A DNA stretch of 64,000 nt from positions 59,835,933 to 59,899,932 of the forward strand of contig NC_081554.1 of NCBI RefSeq assembly GCF_963082655.1. The letters are read 5' to 3'. The DNA is from Stomoxys calcitrans (Eukaryota > Arthropoda > Insecta > Diptera > Muscidae). Each line of letters starts with the position of its first letter. Position 1 is the first letter of the stretch. This document shows positions 32,438-44,100 of the stretch, one piece after another. The translations under genes were made by a program, and so were the position numbers. The notes below the pieces were generated by a model. That model made no database searches and was not told where the DNA came from. It was given only the letters and a program-made list of their open reading frames with translations.

Positions 32438-32538
32438 TTGTTGTTGTAGCAGTGTGTTGTACACTGAGGCGGCAGCCCTTGCTGATGAAGCACATCGTAT
32501 CAATCCGGCACGTACAACCGGCTGCCATGGGATTGAGG
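32438..32538 (-). mobile_element. Short retroposon family A, copy 4 (101 bp, perfect TSD)
   Basis: Clean insertion flanked by an 11-bp duplication, AATTACTAATG, at 32427-32437 and 32539-32549. On the minus strand it runs from CCTCAATCCCATGGCAGCCG to CACTGCTACAACAACAA. Confidence 0.85.
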
Positions 32539-32789
32539 AATTACTAATGATAAGTTATGAATCTCTCTCCTCTGAAGGACAGATTTGTTTTTGCACAGCA
32601 TACAGATGGTTCCGTGCTTTGACTGAGTATGATGGATGACATAACCAAGTCATCATAAATCGTTACTGATAATTCCCTCTGTTTATTGTTCGTGTGAGTG
32701 CCTAGTTTTACGTGGTGTCAAAATTGCCTGCACATGCCTGCACATTTTTAAATTACTTAATGTTTTTTAATGATCAAAAAGGGCATATT

Positions 32790-33330
32790 GGAGGAATGAT
32801 ATATATGAGAACTATATCTAAATCTGAACCGATTTTACTAAAATTCGACACACGTAATAACCATTTCCGACCCCCCGTACAATATCGTACTATATGACTT
32901 TAATATGTCATATTTATTTATCAAATATTTATTTACATGTAAAAACCGAAAAGCTTTGATTGTATTAGACTGGTTAGAACCCAAGGATCAAAAAATTTTG
33001 TTGTATTTTTCACATAACTAGGCACAAAAATAAGCACCTGTTGAAATTTCATACAAATCGGTGGAAGTTTTTCTTTCAGGTCTGAAATGGTTTAAGACAT
33101 CAAAAAGATCTCCTCGTACCAAACTTTGTAAAGATCGAACCAAAATTGTGGCTACCATAGCCAAAAAGGGCAAATCGGACAAAATATATATATAGAAGCT
33201 ATGTCTAAATCTGATTCCATTTGAATAAAATATTGCACAGGTGTTATCTCATGCAAAATTATGGCTTCTAGAGCCATAATAGTAAATATCGGGTAAAGAT
33301 GTATATGTGAGCTATATCTAAATCTGAACC
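32790..33330. repeat. Family H fragment
   Basis: Degenerate units with ATGAGAACTATATCTAAATC, CTGAACCGATTT and TTCATACAAATCGG phrases. The ends are unclear. Confidence 0.5.
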
Positions 33331-33524
33331 GATTTTTCCCAAAATAATTTGTAACCCTTTTTTTATTAAAAACACTAATTTACAGGGTTTGTATATAATT
33401 TTGAATATAATTTTGCCGCAAATTTTGAATTTGAGCCCATAGTGCATTGGCCCACAACCTGACTTCAGTCTCGTAATGCCGGAATCGGGTATCTTTTGAA
33501 TGATAAACAAATAAAATTAATCCA

Positions 33525-33605
33525 AATTTGAATGGATTCAGAGAGGACACAAATCACCGCTTCAGTGTGTTACCGCCTCCATCAGATGTGCATGCTGCAG
33601 TCACT
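33525..33605 (+). pseudogene. LINE J linker fragment
   Basis: FREDTNHRFSVLPPPSDVHA resembles the linker at 56.61-56.66 kb, which in two frames reads REYINRRFS then LPPPSDVLVA. Only ~80 bp is recognisable. Confidence 0.5.
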
Positions 33606-33609
33606 AGAA

Positions 33610-34650
33610 TGCTCCATGTGAGTTCCCATTTCTCGGAACAGGTAACAGAACTCGCAGGATGGATAATGGGATTCGTCGCTCCAACCCTACTGATAGGACA
33701 TGAACGGAGCAAATGCTCGGTCGTCTCCAACTTGTCTTTACCAAAGCAGCTAAAACAGAAGTCAATAACCCTTACGCCGGTTTTCGAAGACGTAAATCAA
33801 CAGCAGTCGTATTCGAATTTCACATTTCGTGATATTGTTATTTATTCGCCTTCGACAGTTTGATAATTCGACAAACAGGCGCAATGTAGATTAGAATGCA
33901 ATAAACTTGAATATTGATCCTTTTCATTAAATTGGAGTCGAATTCGACTTAAGTGATACCAAGAATGTAAACGAATTTTCATCCTCGACAACCATAATAC
34001 AATTTTAATACAATTCGACTACGCCATCGCTACCTGGAATAAGGGGGATTATGACGTATTCCTACGTGCTTTGCCAAAGATTGCTCGCTTAGTGTCCGTC
34101 TATAGAGGCCTGTAACCTTTTGTCGAAAACAAGACCAGTGCAATCTGGAAATGCGGCAACTAAATAGATTTCTATCTCACAAGTGACAGACCATCAATTC
34201 AGTAGTAGGCCTTCATTTCAGTAGCTCGACAAATGGCACATATGCAAGAATCGTGGCCAGCTATCTTTCTAAGAACAAGCGCTTCCTGGTATATTTCTCT
34301 GCCTTCTCATGAGCCATTATTTCATTGTGTCTGTGAACCCAAGTCAACGCTATGTAATGACCCTGAAGTGTATTAAAAGATTCCAAACATCATGTTAAAT
34401 CCTGGCCTTAATCCTGAATTTCGAGGGTGGTAGGTCCCTTTCCATAATTTCTTTTACGGTTTTCATGCCAAAGAATTCTGCCTTAAAAGACCATACACTA
34501 GTCTGGCAGTCTCAGTGACCTACCAAGATATTAAGTGCATCAGAGTAAACCCCCAATCCAGTGCCGTCTCCATCTTGTGGCCATCAATTAAGACTGAGAG
34601 CATTGGTTACACCATTTTCCACGGCAAAGACGAAAAATTTGATGTTAGAC
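33610..34650 (-). pseudogene. RNase H-bearing LINE, 3' half of ORF2
   Basis: On the minus strand an RNase H-like region (DGHKMETALDWG near 34570; FGMKTVKEIME in another frame near 34450) precedes a Cys/His region, FCFSCFGKDKLETTEHLLRS (about 33760-33700). Frames are heavily broken. Sequence from 34650 to ~35100 may continue the same element, but no motif was found. Confidence 0.5.
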
Positions 34651-35208
34651 TTTGCAATGAAATGAAACCCATTACCATTCAGAGGTGTTGAATTCGCACC
34701 CTTTATTAAAAACGATGTCAAGATAACATGTGTCTAAATGAAAATAAACTGCGGGTACTGACGGACTGCCGCAGGGGATTTTTAAGAGCGACTAATTACC
34801 AAATGTTTGAATCTATACCCAAAAGTTTGACCTTTCGCGTGTTCAGTCCACAAAGAAGGAATAAAGCGTATGCACTAACTACAGATGTATTAGTCCTCTT
34901 TTAAATGTGAGAAAGACCGAATCCCAAGCCAGGAAGATGTTGAAAATGCACTTTAACTTTACTGGTCTATAACTACGACATCGATATCATGTGTCGCACG
35001 CTACATTGCTTCTTTCGGTCTTTACCTCTAGAACAAAGCGCTTAAGAAAATTTAATAGAAGCTTCGTTGCCTTCAAAGTTAAACCATCACTCTCAACAGG
35101 ATTTCCTAGTATGACAAATTAAAAATAAAAGTATCTCTACAAACCTTTTTTTGCTCTATTTGCATTTCTATGCACTAGTTTGCCTCCGTCATACTTTATT
35201 CCCATGCC

Positions 35209-36967
35209 TTAAGATCTGCTGCGACTACGTGATAGGCTACGTCCTCTGTCTGCTCCAAGGCCGCCTAAGCCTGCACCACCTATGCCATTACGACTCCCAC
35301 TTCGACTGAGCGAACGTCGTACTGGACTGCGAGAGAATTTGTTGCGTCGCACCGGTGAACGACTCTGGGGAGAACGCGAACGTGAATATGAACGACGGCG
35401 AGGACTGCGAGAACGACGACGCATGGGAGAGCGTGAACGACGGCGACCGCCGCCACCTCCTCCACGTCTACCACCATTGTTGCGACGATTATTGTTGCTG
35501 GGAGATGTGGGGCGGCCATAGCGGGCCATTTGTACACGTAACTCCCTGCCGTCTAATTTTCGACCATCCATGGCTTCCAAGGCCTCTTCAGCATCACGTT
35601 TATCATAGAATCTGCAGTAAAGAAAGTAATGAAAAATTCAATTATTAACCAAGGCTTAATATTTAAACATTATTAAAGTATTTTGGGGGTTTAAGTGTAG
35701 CTTTCGTACGTATGTCGCCTAGTAAAGGTGCGTAGGCAACTGTTGCAAATTAAAAACACATTTTTCTAGCACTTTTTGGTAACACTCTTTTTTAATATGG
35801 AGAAAAAAGAATGCAATTTATTGTAAAAAAATGCAAATCAACAAAGAGATAGAAGGAAAGAATACCGACAGCAATGTACATGAGTAAAACAACTACTCCT
35901 AGTCATCACAGACCCTACAGATAGATATCCTCTCTTTGTGTTCGCCGCAACGTCAGGACTGTTATTAGCAGCCAGAGGTCGTCGACGTCTTCTTGGGCTT
36001 ATTTTATTGTAGTCCTACAACGTTTTGAGAGAACCGATCGGAATCAGGAAACTTGATTGCTCTTTCTATCCTCTTGCAGAAGCTAGCCCATTATCAGAGT
36101 AATCAGTGAAACTTCGAAAAAAAATAGATGCTTGAAAGATTTGTAATACCGGTAATATACGGACGGTCAGCATTAAAATCCGTCTGGGATCAAAACTGCT
36201 ATTTAAAAATACATATATTGACCGGCATTAACATCCAAACATTAAATTTTTATCCTACGCATTTTTGTTTAACAACTCTGCAAAGCCAAAAACATGAGAC
36301 TCCCAATATACAAAAGTAGCGCACACCTATACTATCAAGTTTGGGCACATGCATGCATGTAGATATGTCTGATGGTATACACACATTTTTCACATTTAAA
36401 ATTTTCTAGTATATACATACACAGAAGCAAACTAATGCCGCAAATTAAATAAATCATGAATGGATAATGCGTAGATGTAATCGCATTTTGAAGTGAAAAA
36501 AAAACAAGTGTTCTTCCATATATGAAATCTTAACGATTATTAAAGTAAATGGCCAGTGTCTTAATAAGGCAGTAGTTAGTCGTCAGAAAAAGCAACTTAC
36601 CTAACAAATGCGAACCCTCTGCTTTCACGAGTGTAACGATCTCGTGGGATGTAAATGTCACCAACATCTCCGCAGCGTTCAAAGACACGTCTCAAATCTT
36701 CTGGCGTCGTGCGGTATGTCAAGTTATCAACCTGAAACGAAGAATAAAATAAATAAACTTCAGGAACATTTTTCTTATTATCTGCTCTTCATTTAGAGCA
36801 TATACACCATAAGCCGCCATTTTGATTTTTTCTTAACCCAAGAGTTGGCAAGTTCGGGAAAGATGCTAACTAGACCAGCCTTTTATTGAATTTTTCGCAC
36901 TTACCTTCAAAGAAATCATTCCGTCAATACGTGGTGGTGGGCGTCCTCCGTTATTGTTATTGCTCAT
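35209..36967 (-). CDS. SC35: Serine/arginine-rich splicing factor SC35/SRSF2 (3 exons, 198 aa)
   Basis: Minus-strand exons 36967-36905, 36731-36601 and 35611-35209; 597 nt, phases closing. It is a nuclear SR protein that binds exonic enhancers through its RRM and recruits spliceosome parts through its RS domain. RNP2 is LKVDNL (residues 20-25) and RNP1 is RGFAFVRF (59-66). The helix [14 protein letters not shown] closes the RRM, a Gly/Arg hinge ([13 protein letters not shown]) follows, and RS/SR repeats run from ~120 to the end. The N-terminus, an Asn-rich stretch then [13 protein letters not shown], is as in fly SC35. The ATG at 36967 follows a long upstream region free of better starts. A duplicated motif sits upstream (37.04-37.17 kb). 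Intron 2 (989 bp) holds no coding sequence. Confidence 0.96.
35612..36600. other. SC35 intron 2 (989 bp)
   Basis: AT-rich, no repeat family or coding signal recognised. SR genes often use such introns for autoregulated poison exons, but none could be picked out by eye. Confidence 0.5.
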
Positions 36968-37041
36968 TTTACTACGACTATTCATATGCACCGATCAGCT
37001 TTCCCAGTGAAAAGCCGTTCCTATCGTGGCAATAATCCCCT

Positions 37042-37165
37042 ATTCCACGATGTTAAAATATGGCGGATATACGCGGACGACACACTGCAATACGTCTTTA
37101 CTACCGAAAAATATCCAAGATAAATGAATCCACTATCCACGATGTCAAAAATGGCGGATATGCCG
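37042..37165 (-). promoter_or_regulatory. Duplicated promoter motif upstream of SC35
   Basis: Two ~30-bp copies 92 bp apart (about 37042-37072 and 37134-37163) share CCACGATGT, then AAAA, then ATGGCGGATAT. The core AAAATGGCGG, seen on the plus strand, resembles a YY1/Pho-type site. They lie 75-200 bp upstream of the ATG. Confidence 0.5.
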
Positions 37166-37629
37166 CTCAGGGTTGTAAATTTTAGGATAGCTATTTGTTG
37201 TCAGACTACCAACCCAGGGTAAATTTAACAAGGTAAAGTCACTTGTTAGGGCCATGGATCAATTAAAGCTCTATTACACGGTATGAAGGTGTCTTATGAC
37301 ATGTCAAATTTAGCACATTTAGAGTTATACGTGTCGTGTGCTACAAATGAAACTAACATATGAAAATAGCTTTTCAAAACAGCACATATTATTTTTTCTA
37401 TTAGAGCGTGCTCTAGTCTCTCAGACAAAAACATTAAGAAATCAACAGTTTTTTAGCAAAGCAATCCCAAATTAAATTTTTTATACAAATTTATTTTTTA
37501 ACCACCTTTCTCACAACAATTTTAACGCATCAAAAAATCAGATTTGCTCACAGTTTTAGGTTATGGCATACGAATGTAACATACAGAACAAACAAACATT
37601 TTAAATTACATGTGAATTCAAATAGTGGC

Positions 37630-38030
37630 AAGTCGTAAGACATCTACATGTCGTGTAATAGCGGCTTTAAGAAGGTTAATATCCTGTTTGTGGATAGCTG
37701 TGTTCGGGAATTCAAAAGTTTGTGCAAATTTGCACAAATTTTTACTGGAAAACGTACGCGTACTTTATTTTCCAGTAGAATAGACCGCGAGAAAAAGCAA
37801 ATTTTGACAGTTAGAAAATGGAGAACCTGCAAATTTCTACTGGGACTGTTTTTGCCAGCAGAAATTTGCAACTTTGAACAGAAGTTTTGTAAAGGTCAGC
37901 AAAAATTTTGTGCATATTAGTCTGCCTTGTGAAAGGATACAAATATCTGATAACAGTGTCCATAGCCGCCACATGACCAAATAGAAAGCTCCCATAGCCT
38001 CACATCAGTGGTCGCAGCAATTGATCTAGC
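37630..38030. repeat. Unclassified dispersed repeat with ACTGGAAAA palindromes
   Basis: Contains ACTGGAAAA (37744-37752) and its complement TTTTCCAGT (37768-37776) around CGTACGCGTAC. Related phrases recur at 38697-38780, 39895-39950 and 39970-40020. Confidence 0.4.
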
Positions 38031-38039
38031 CACAATATC

Positions 38040-38540
38040 CAGAAGCATTAGGTGGTTAGTCCAAGGTTCCTTTGTCAGCACACCAAGTGCTGCCAAGAAT
38101 ATTGTTTCTACTTTGGCTACGGTGATGGCATATAAAGCAGTTGTAGTCCTATGCAGCCTTCGAAATGCGTGCTAATGCTCGGCGAATGGAAATTATCCAA
38201 CGGAAGGGTCGGAGGGAGTAAACCTTCATGCGTCTTGGCTGATGGAAGAAGACAGATCGGTCTGTATGACTTCCCCTTGCTCGTGTCCTTTCCAGGTTTC
38301 AGTAGCGGAATCGCACTGCACAACTTCCAAATCTCGAGTACTATAATAGTATTCAGAGAGGCTGAGGACAGTTGGAAGGTACTCGACTCCAGGCAGATCC
38401 AGATTCGTCAGCATCCGTGTAGAGATTCCGTCTGGGACCAGCGCCTTTCGCGACTTGACGCCACGGATAACATTCGCACTGTAAATTGTGATGGCTGTCC
38501 AGCGTGATCCACTGAGATCACGGAAATTACGAATGGATCC
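38040..38540 (-). pseudogene. LINE J reverse-transcriptase fragment
   Basis: On the minus strand: IPLLKPGKDTSKGKSYRPIC (RT finger motif), then a broken frame matching the region before the palm. The equivalent at 57.2 kb reads VIPLLKPGKNPSLVESYRPI. Stops and shifts occur throughout. Confidence 0.65.
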
Positions 38541-38859
38541 CCTTCTAGCCTTGCCACTCTCGGGCCAAAAAATTGACGTTTATCTAAGGAAAATACCTCA
38601 CAAGTATCGTCAGAATTTTTTATTTAAAAACAATTGTTTACTTAAGCAAGCAAATAAAAACCCCAACCAAAATAAAAATCAGATGTTGTTCTGCCAATTT
38701 TTACTAGAAGTCGTTCGCGTACTTTTGCTTGCAAATTTTTTAAAGAGAGTAAAATGGTTTTTACTGGAAAAGTACACGAACAGACCTGATGACGAACAAT
38801 AGTCCATACCATGGCGAAACAATTAGAAGTGGTCTCATTTGTACAGCAACCACAAATCA

Positions 38860-39085
38860 AATGGTGCAATCCGCCATCAAGCTGATCGACGTTTTGCCAA
38901 CACACACAAAGAAACTTGTGTGCGTGTGTATACGTGTGCGTACATGAGCAGAAAATATGCGAGAAAGAAGATGACAGCAAAGAGAATGCAAACAAAAATC
39001 TGACATTTAAATACCGTCAAACCTGGCCGGTTGTTAACAGCTGTTCGCGTGAGACCACATTTTTAAATCCGTCTTGAGTCCTGAC
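38860..39085. repeat. Block shared with the mRpL58-Trm1 spacer
   Basis: Shares with 24500-24720, in the same orientation and order: a GTGTACGTGTGC-type run, GCAAACAAAAAT, GACATnTTAATACCG, TGGCCGG, GTTCGCGTGAGACCAC and a TTAATCC-GTCTTGAGTCCT-like end. Confidence 0.55.
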
Positions 39086-39414
39086 GAACAAACAACAATC
39101 GCTCGATATCATATCTTTTTCGGTTTTTTCACATACATAAGCTGAAAACATTATTAACATAACAATTTTTGTTGTGTTTAATTAAAAATATTAGATCATC
39201 CATTGGCGTTTATTTTTTTGGCGGGTGAAGAGAAGCCCAATATTCTAAAATTTCCTCGAGGCACTAAAGAAAAATTTTTTACTTTTGGAACTCCCAGAAG
39301 CTCTAATAAGTGTCCAAATTTGCAGAAGTACGCTTAAGACAGATGTCCGTAAATTGTTATAGAAAACCCTTTTTTGGCTCCTTAGTTTTATCATAGATTC
39401 TGTGGTGGGCACCT

Positions 39415-39548
39415 AAAACCCCGTTTTCCCAGCTCTTTAAATCGGATTTAATATCTCGTTCATCTGTTTTACCTTTATAAAATCAGCTGACGAGAGCATT
39501 AAATCCAGATTTAAAGAGAAGTATTAAGAGCAGGTTTAAAGTTCTTAA
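39415..39548. mobile_element. Palindromic MITE, copy 1
   Basis: Diverged copy of the element at 40028-40143, with TAAAACCCCGTTTTCCCAGC at one end, a shared centre TTTATAAAATCAGCTGACGA and GCAGGTTTAAAG at the other. Confidence 0.55.
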
Positions 39549-39705
39549 GTGATAAAATTTGTATAATTTCACTTTTGTTTGCTTTGCATTCGACTGACAA
39601 CAAAAACAGCAGATTTCATTATGTTTTTGTCAGAAGGAATGGAGCACGCTCTAATTGAAACAAATAACATGTGCTTTCTTTAAAACTGATTTTCATATGT
39701 TAGGT

Positions 39706-39905
39706 TAGCATGTCCGTCTATGACGCTGAATGCCTGGGTTCGAATCCTGGCAAGACGATCAGAAAAAAATTTCAGCGGTGGTTTTCCTTTCCTAATGCTG
39801 ACAACATTTGTAAAGTACTGTAAAAACTTCTCGGCTATAAACTTGAATTGGATTGCACTCATTAATATGTGAGAAGTTTGCCCCTGTTTCTTAGTGTACT
39901 TTTCC
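39706..39905 (+). mobile_element. SINE family T, copy lacking box A
   Basis: Starts GTTAGCATGTCCGTCTATGA, then box B GGGTTCGAATCCTGG, then a shortened body ending GAAGTTTGCCCCTGTTTCTT. Confidence 0.7.
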
Positions 39906-40027
39906 AGGAAAAATTTGCAGGAGAGTAAGAAAACTGGCTGGCTGTTTGCGGGAGGCAACTTTTTTTTATATTAGGTCTGTTTGCGTACTTTTCCAGTAAA
40001 AATTTGAAGGAGAGTAAGAAAAGCCTT

Positions 40028-40143
40028 TAAACCCCGTTAACACTGCTTTTTAAATCCGGATTTAATGGTTCTGTTTTCCCTTTATAAAATAAGCTGACGA
40101 GAGCCTTAGTTCCGGATTTAATGAGCAGTGGAAACAGGGTTTA
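40028..40143. mobile_element. Palindromic MITE, copy 2 (116 bp)
   Basis: Ends TAAACCCCGTT and AACAGGGTTTA. The inverted similarity extends ~34 bp through CACTGCT and TTAAATCCGGA on each side. No target duplication could be fixed. Confidence 0.6.
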
Positions 40144-41124
40144 CTCTCTTTTGCTATTTATTTGAATTACACATCTTCCAAAATTAACCCCCTCTGATGC
40201 ACTCTCCCGCTCTCTTCTACAGGCAACTAAAGTAAGCAAACAACATCCAGTAACAATTTGTGTAAATGTGCACAAAGTTTTGAGAACACGAACGGGCTTT
40301 TTGCGGCAGATTGGTCAAATGAATGCATAGTTTTTGTCACCATGTGTTTGCTATCGAAAATTATTGATCATCCAAAAATTCGATTTACTGTCCCCAAAAA
40401 TCTTTTAGCAAATAATCGAAAGTCAGATTGGTAATCGATTATCATTCACTACTCTTTCCCATTCAATAGTGTGGTTGCGTGGCTATAATTAATTTTGAAT
40501 TGTGTTCAATAATCTTTTTTATAACAATTGCAAGCGTTAGGGACACGCAATTATCCTTTACTCAACAAAACACTACGAACGTTAAACAAATAAGACATTT
40601 TCGCATCCTTTGAAATACCGAATTGTCAGCGAAAACATAGCAAGATTGGGACGGTAATTTCGTAAATTCCTTTGTCGTCGTGCGAAGAAAACCTAGAGTG
40701 TGAAAAACGTGATTTTGTGAACGAGACGAAGAAAAGAAAGCGTAAAAAATCCACAAAATAAAGTGTAAATGCAATAAAGTAAACCGTAAGGGAAGAGTTA
40801 AAGTGCGTGGTGTAATCAGAAGATTACTTTTGCATAAAGAAACAGGGCCGAGTCTGTTACAAAATACAATAGCGACACAGAAAAATTCCGTAGAAAAAAT
40901 CCGTTGAAGGTTATCTTTTTTGGATTGGTTTTCTAAAATCGAATCACCGGAGTGCAAGAGAGTGAGTGAGTGAACGAGCGTGTTGTTGCTGCTGCTGCTG
41001 CGTACGTGTGTGTGAGTGCGCGTAGAAGTAAACCGGAGTGTACCGCCTCAATCGAAGTGGATTAAAAAAGAAAGACGAAAGGCAACACAAACACACAAAT
41101 TGCAAAAAAAAACATAAAACAAAA
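40144..41124 (+). promoter_or_regulatory. eRF3 upstream region and probable long 5' UTR
   Basis: From about 40600 to 41124 the sequence is A-rich with CT/GT and (GCT)5-like runs, typical of a fly 5' leader. No in-frame upstream ATG reaches the eRF3 frame. The start context is AACAAAAATGGCT. The transcription start was not located. Confidence 0.5.
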
Positions 41125-44100
41125 ATGGCTCAGGAAAACTCAGATATGTCCACAAAATTCTCAACATTAAATGTCAATGCTGCGGAATTCGTCCCAAGTT
41201 TTGGTAGTTTCAGTGCAGCAGTGGTCAGTTCGATAAACAGTGACAGTCCGGCTGTTGCTGCCACCGCCGCCGCCGCCACCACAATTGCCCCCATGGACAC
41301 AACCAGCGTGCCTGCTTCAGCCAGCGGCACTCCTGCCACCACACCTAATTCGGATGCATCTGTATCGGGTTCCATAAATGCTCTAAATCAGGCCGGCGAT
41401 GTGCCGCCAGCGGAGTCACCGATGCAAACGTCACCTGTAAAGACTGCGGCCCCTGTGGAAAATATCAATACAGCCGATAAAATTGCAGCTAACAATGGTA
41501 ATTATGAATTCTAGTTAAACTTCTTAATTTGTTTCGTTATTTCTAGCATAACGTCTAAATATGGCAGCAAGCCTGAAAATTGCCATAATCCTTATTTTTC
41601 CAAGTTCAATTGCAAAAATGCATAAGTGAAAAGTGACGTCATGGAGTAATCGTCACAAACAGATGTTAGAGGACATGGATTTTCCATTTCTACGTTTTTA
41701 TTGTTGTCCTCTCTGCCTTAACCGCTTTGAACAATTGCCCCCAGATGTGTGGGCAGCCCATTGGTAAACAAGATGTTGGAAATGTTTAATTTTTCTCTTG
41801 ATATTTTTTTCAATATAACCTCAACTTTTTTGGAAGATGGAGTGATTTTTGTATAGCATAATTTCCTTTCGACATATATTTTATTGTCCGCCATGAGGTG
41901 CTGGTCTTGTGGAATTCGCCATGGTGAAATTAAACATTTGCTATTGTTGTTCTCATTTGGTTATTTCTCTCTTCATTGGATTCATTGAACCCCTTTTACT
42001 TTTACCTTTTTTCTTCATTTGCAGTTACTGCTGATTTGTTGACACGTTAACTATATTTTTGCAGCAGCTGTTGTTGTTGTTATTCGACTTGGTTAACAAA
42101 ACGAAATAGCCTGTGCTTAGTGTTGTTGTTAGTGTTAGGCCGTTGGAGCCAGTTACGTTTTCGCATTTTACTGGGAGTTTGGTGGTGGTAAGAAGACACC
42201 AAAAGTAATTTTGTGCCCAATGACAGCACAGAATGTTAGATGTAGAGCACTTGTACTTGTATCCAATACCACGTTTTTTGTGCGTCGTACACAGCTCAAA
42301 GTTTTATGTTCATGAGGTTTGATAATTAAATTTAGAAATAAAAAACGATTGCAGTGTTGGCAAAGTTAAGCTTAAACCAAAAGTGCTTAGTAATCGATTT
42401 TTGGCAAATGGAATGTCCACTTGGATTTTGAAAAAATACCACTTCCTTGGCTGCCTTTTATAGCAGAAGTATGTTTTGGCATTTTTACTACAATTTTTTT
42501 TCATGACTCTAAATGCCATAATTCCAGCCTATGCGAAAACCTTAAGGAAAAGGCTTCACTAAATCTGGCTGTAACTGGGAAGTGATTTCTATAAAACCCT
42601 ACAAATCAATGTTGTTGTTGTTGTAGCAGTTTATTGTGTTCTATCTTTCGTCTGCTTGATTCTGTTGAGTGTCAAGACCCAGGAACTCTGCGACTAAGAT
42701 GGGGTGCGTCCACAGGGATCTGGGTCTGAGTCGAGTGGGTCTGGCCGGGCAGTTAAACAGGTGACGTGTGTCGTGCGGTCCCTGGTTACAATCGGGACAT
42801 ACATCTTGCACGTCGGCATCAATCCAGGCTCTGTGGGAATTGAGGCGGCTGCATCTGCCGGAACGTAATTGAGCCAGAACCACTCTGGTTTGCCGGGGAA
42901 GGTCGGTTTCTTTGGGTGCAATGGGTGGCGGTCGTTGTCCAAGGACTACATTCACCCGGTAGCCAATAACCGCGTCTGCTACCGTGTCTGCATGAATGTT
43001 CAGACCCGCTTGATATGCCGCTTGATCTAGAGGTTTTCTCCTCAATTCTCATGTGGATCTACACGATCTGGAGCGTGAGGTTCAGCCTGTGCTGTTGTTT
43101 TTGACAAGTAGACAAAGCTGGATGTTTTCCATGAAACTGTACTGGGACCTGTCTTCAATTGGGCGGAGCTGCAGCTCTCTCTGTAGGCCAAGTAATTGGG
43201 CGTGATTCTTGACCAGAAATAAGCTGGAGAAGGGAACGTTGAGGAAAGGGTCAAAAGAGTCTGTCGCAATTCCCTAGGAAGGTGTTGAGATCTAGGCCAG
43301 AGTTGGTACAGTAAATGTTAACGGCGGTTGCTCGACCGTTTTTCACCTATGAATGTCTGGTGTGGCAACGGGCTCTAGACAATGGTGCCCTTCACAGATT
43401 GGCTTTTTCTGAGGCAAAGACAAGTGCAACGAGAAAGGCGCTGAATGCCATACTCAATCTTAGGTCTTTGCATGTGTTTGTTGGTAGTTTATCAAAGAGG
43501 ATTGCACATAGACTGATGGAATTAGGAAAATGACGCTCCTCATATTTTGGGACTCTTCTGTTTTGCTGGGGGATGCAGAAGCGGCGAGGCGACATGAAGG
43601 ACTAATTGCCAAGGGGAATGACGCGTAAGAGAAAGTTTTTGCGAAGAGATATATCTGTGTTAGGGGTTCCTCTCTCCCTCCAATGAACCTTCTGGATAAA
43701 CGGATGGTTATAAATTGAGATTAGGGAATCATTTAGGTTTCTAGACTGGTGTAGAATCTTCCAGGCGGAGTTATTCGCTGCTGTGAAGACTGCCCAAAGA
43801 AGCGGCAGCAGATTCGTCGCGAAATATGTTAACATTCAGTTGGCGCTAAAGACTTTGGTTTCGGGCCATTTTTGATCGGGAGCGGTTAAAAGATGTAAGG
43901 AGTTTGTTCGGAACATAGGGAAGACATTAGGCACTGCGCAAGCCATCCAGTGGTGGCGGGGAACGAGACGGTCGAATGGAGCGGAGAATAGTCAAGTCCC
44001 TGTGCCCTAGTGTTTCTCAGGACAGGAAGTCCCTTATCTTGGGATCTGAGGAAGCATGACCTCAGACTGATAAAAGTAATCCTGACTGCTTGTCATTGCT

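Noticed and set aside
35282..35521. Arg-rich plus-strand ORFs opposite SC35
   Set aside because: They are mirror frames of the RS-repeat coding sequence on the minus strand.
41038..41124. N-terminal extension of eRF3 from 41038
   Set aside because: The codon there is GTG. The first in-frame ATG is at 41125, in a good fly context just ahead of the PAM2 region.
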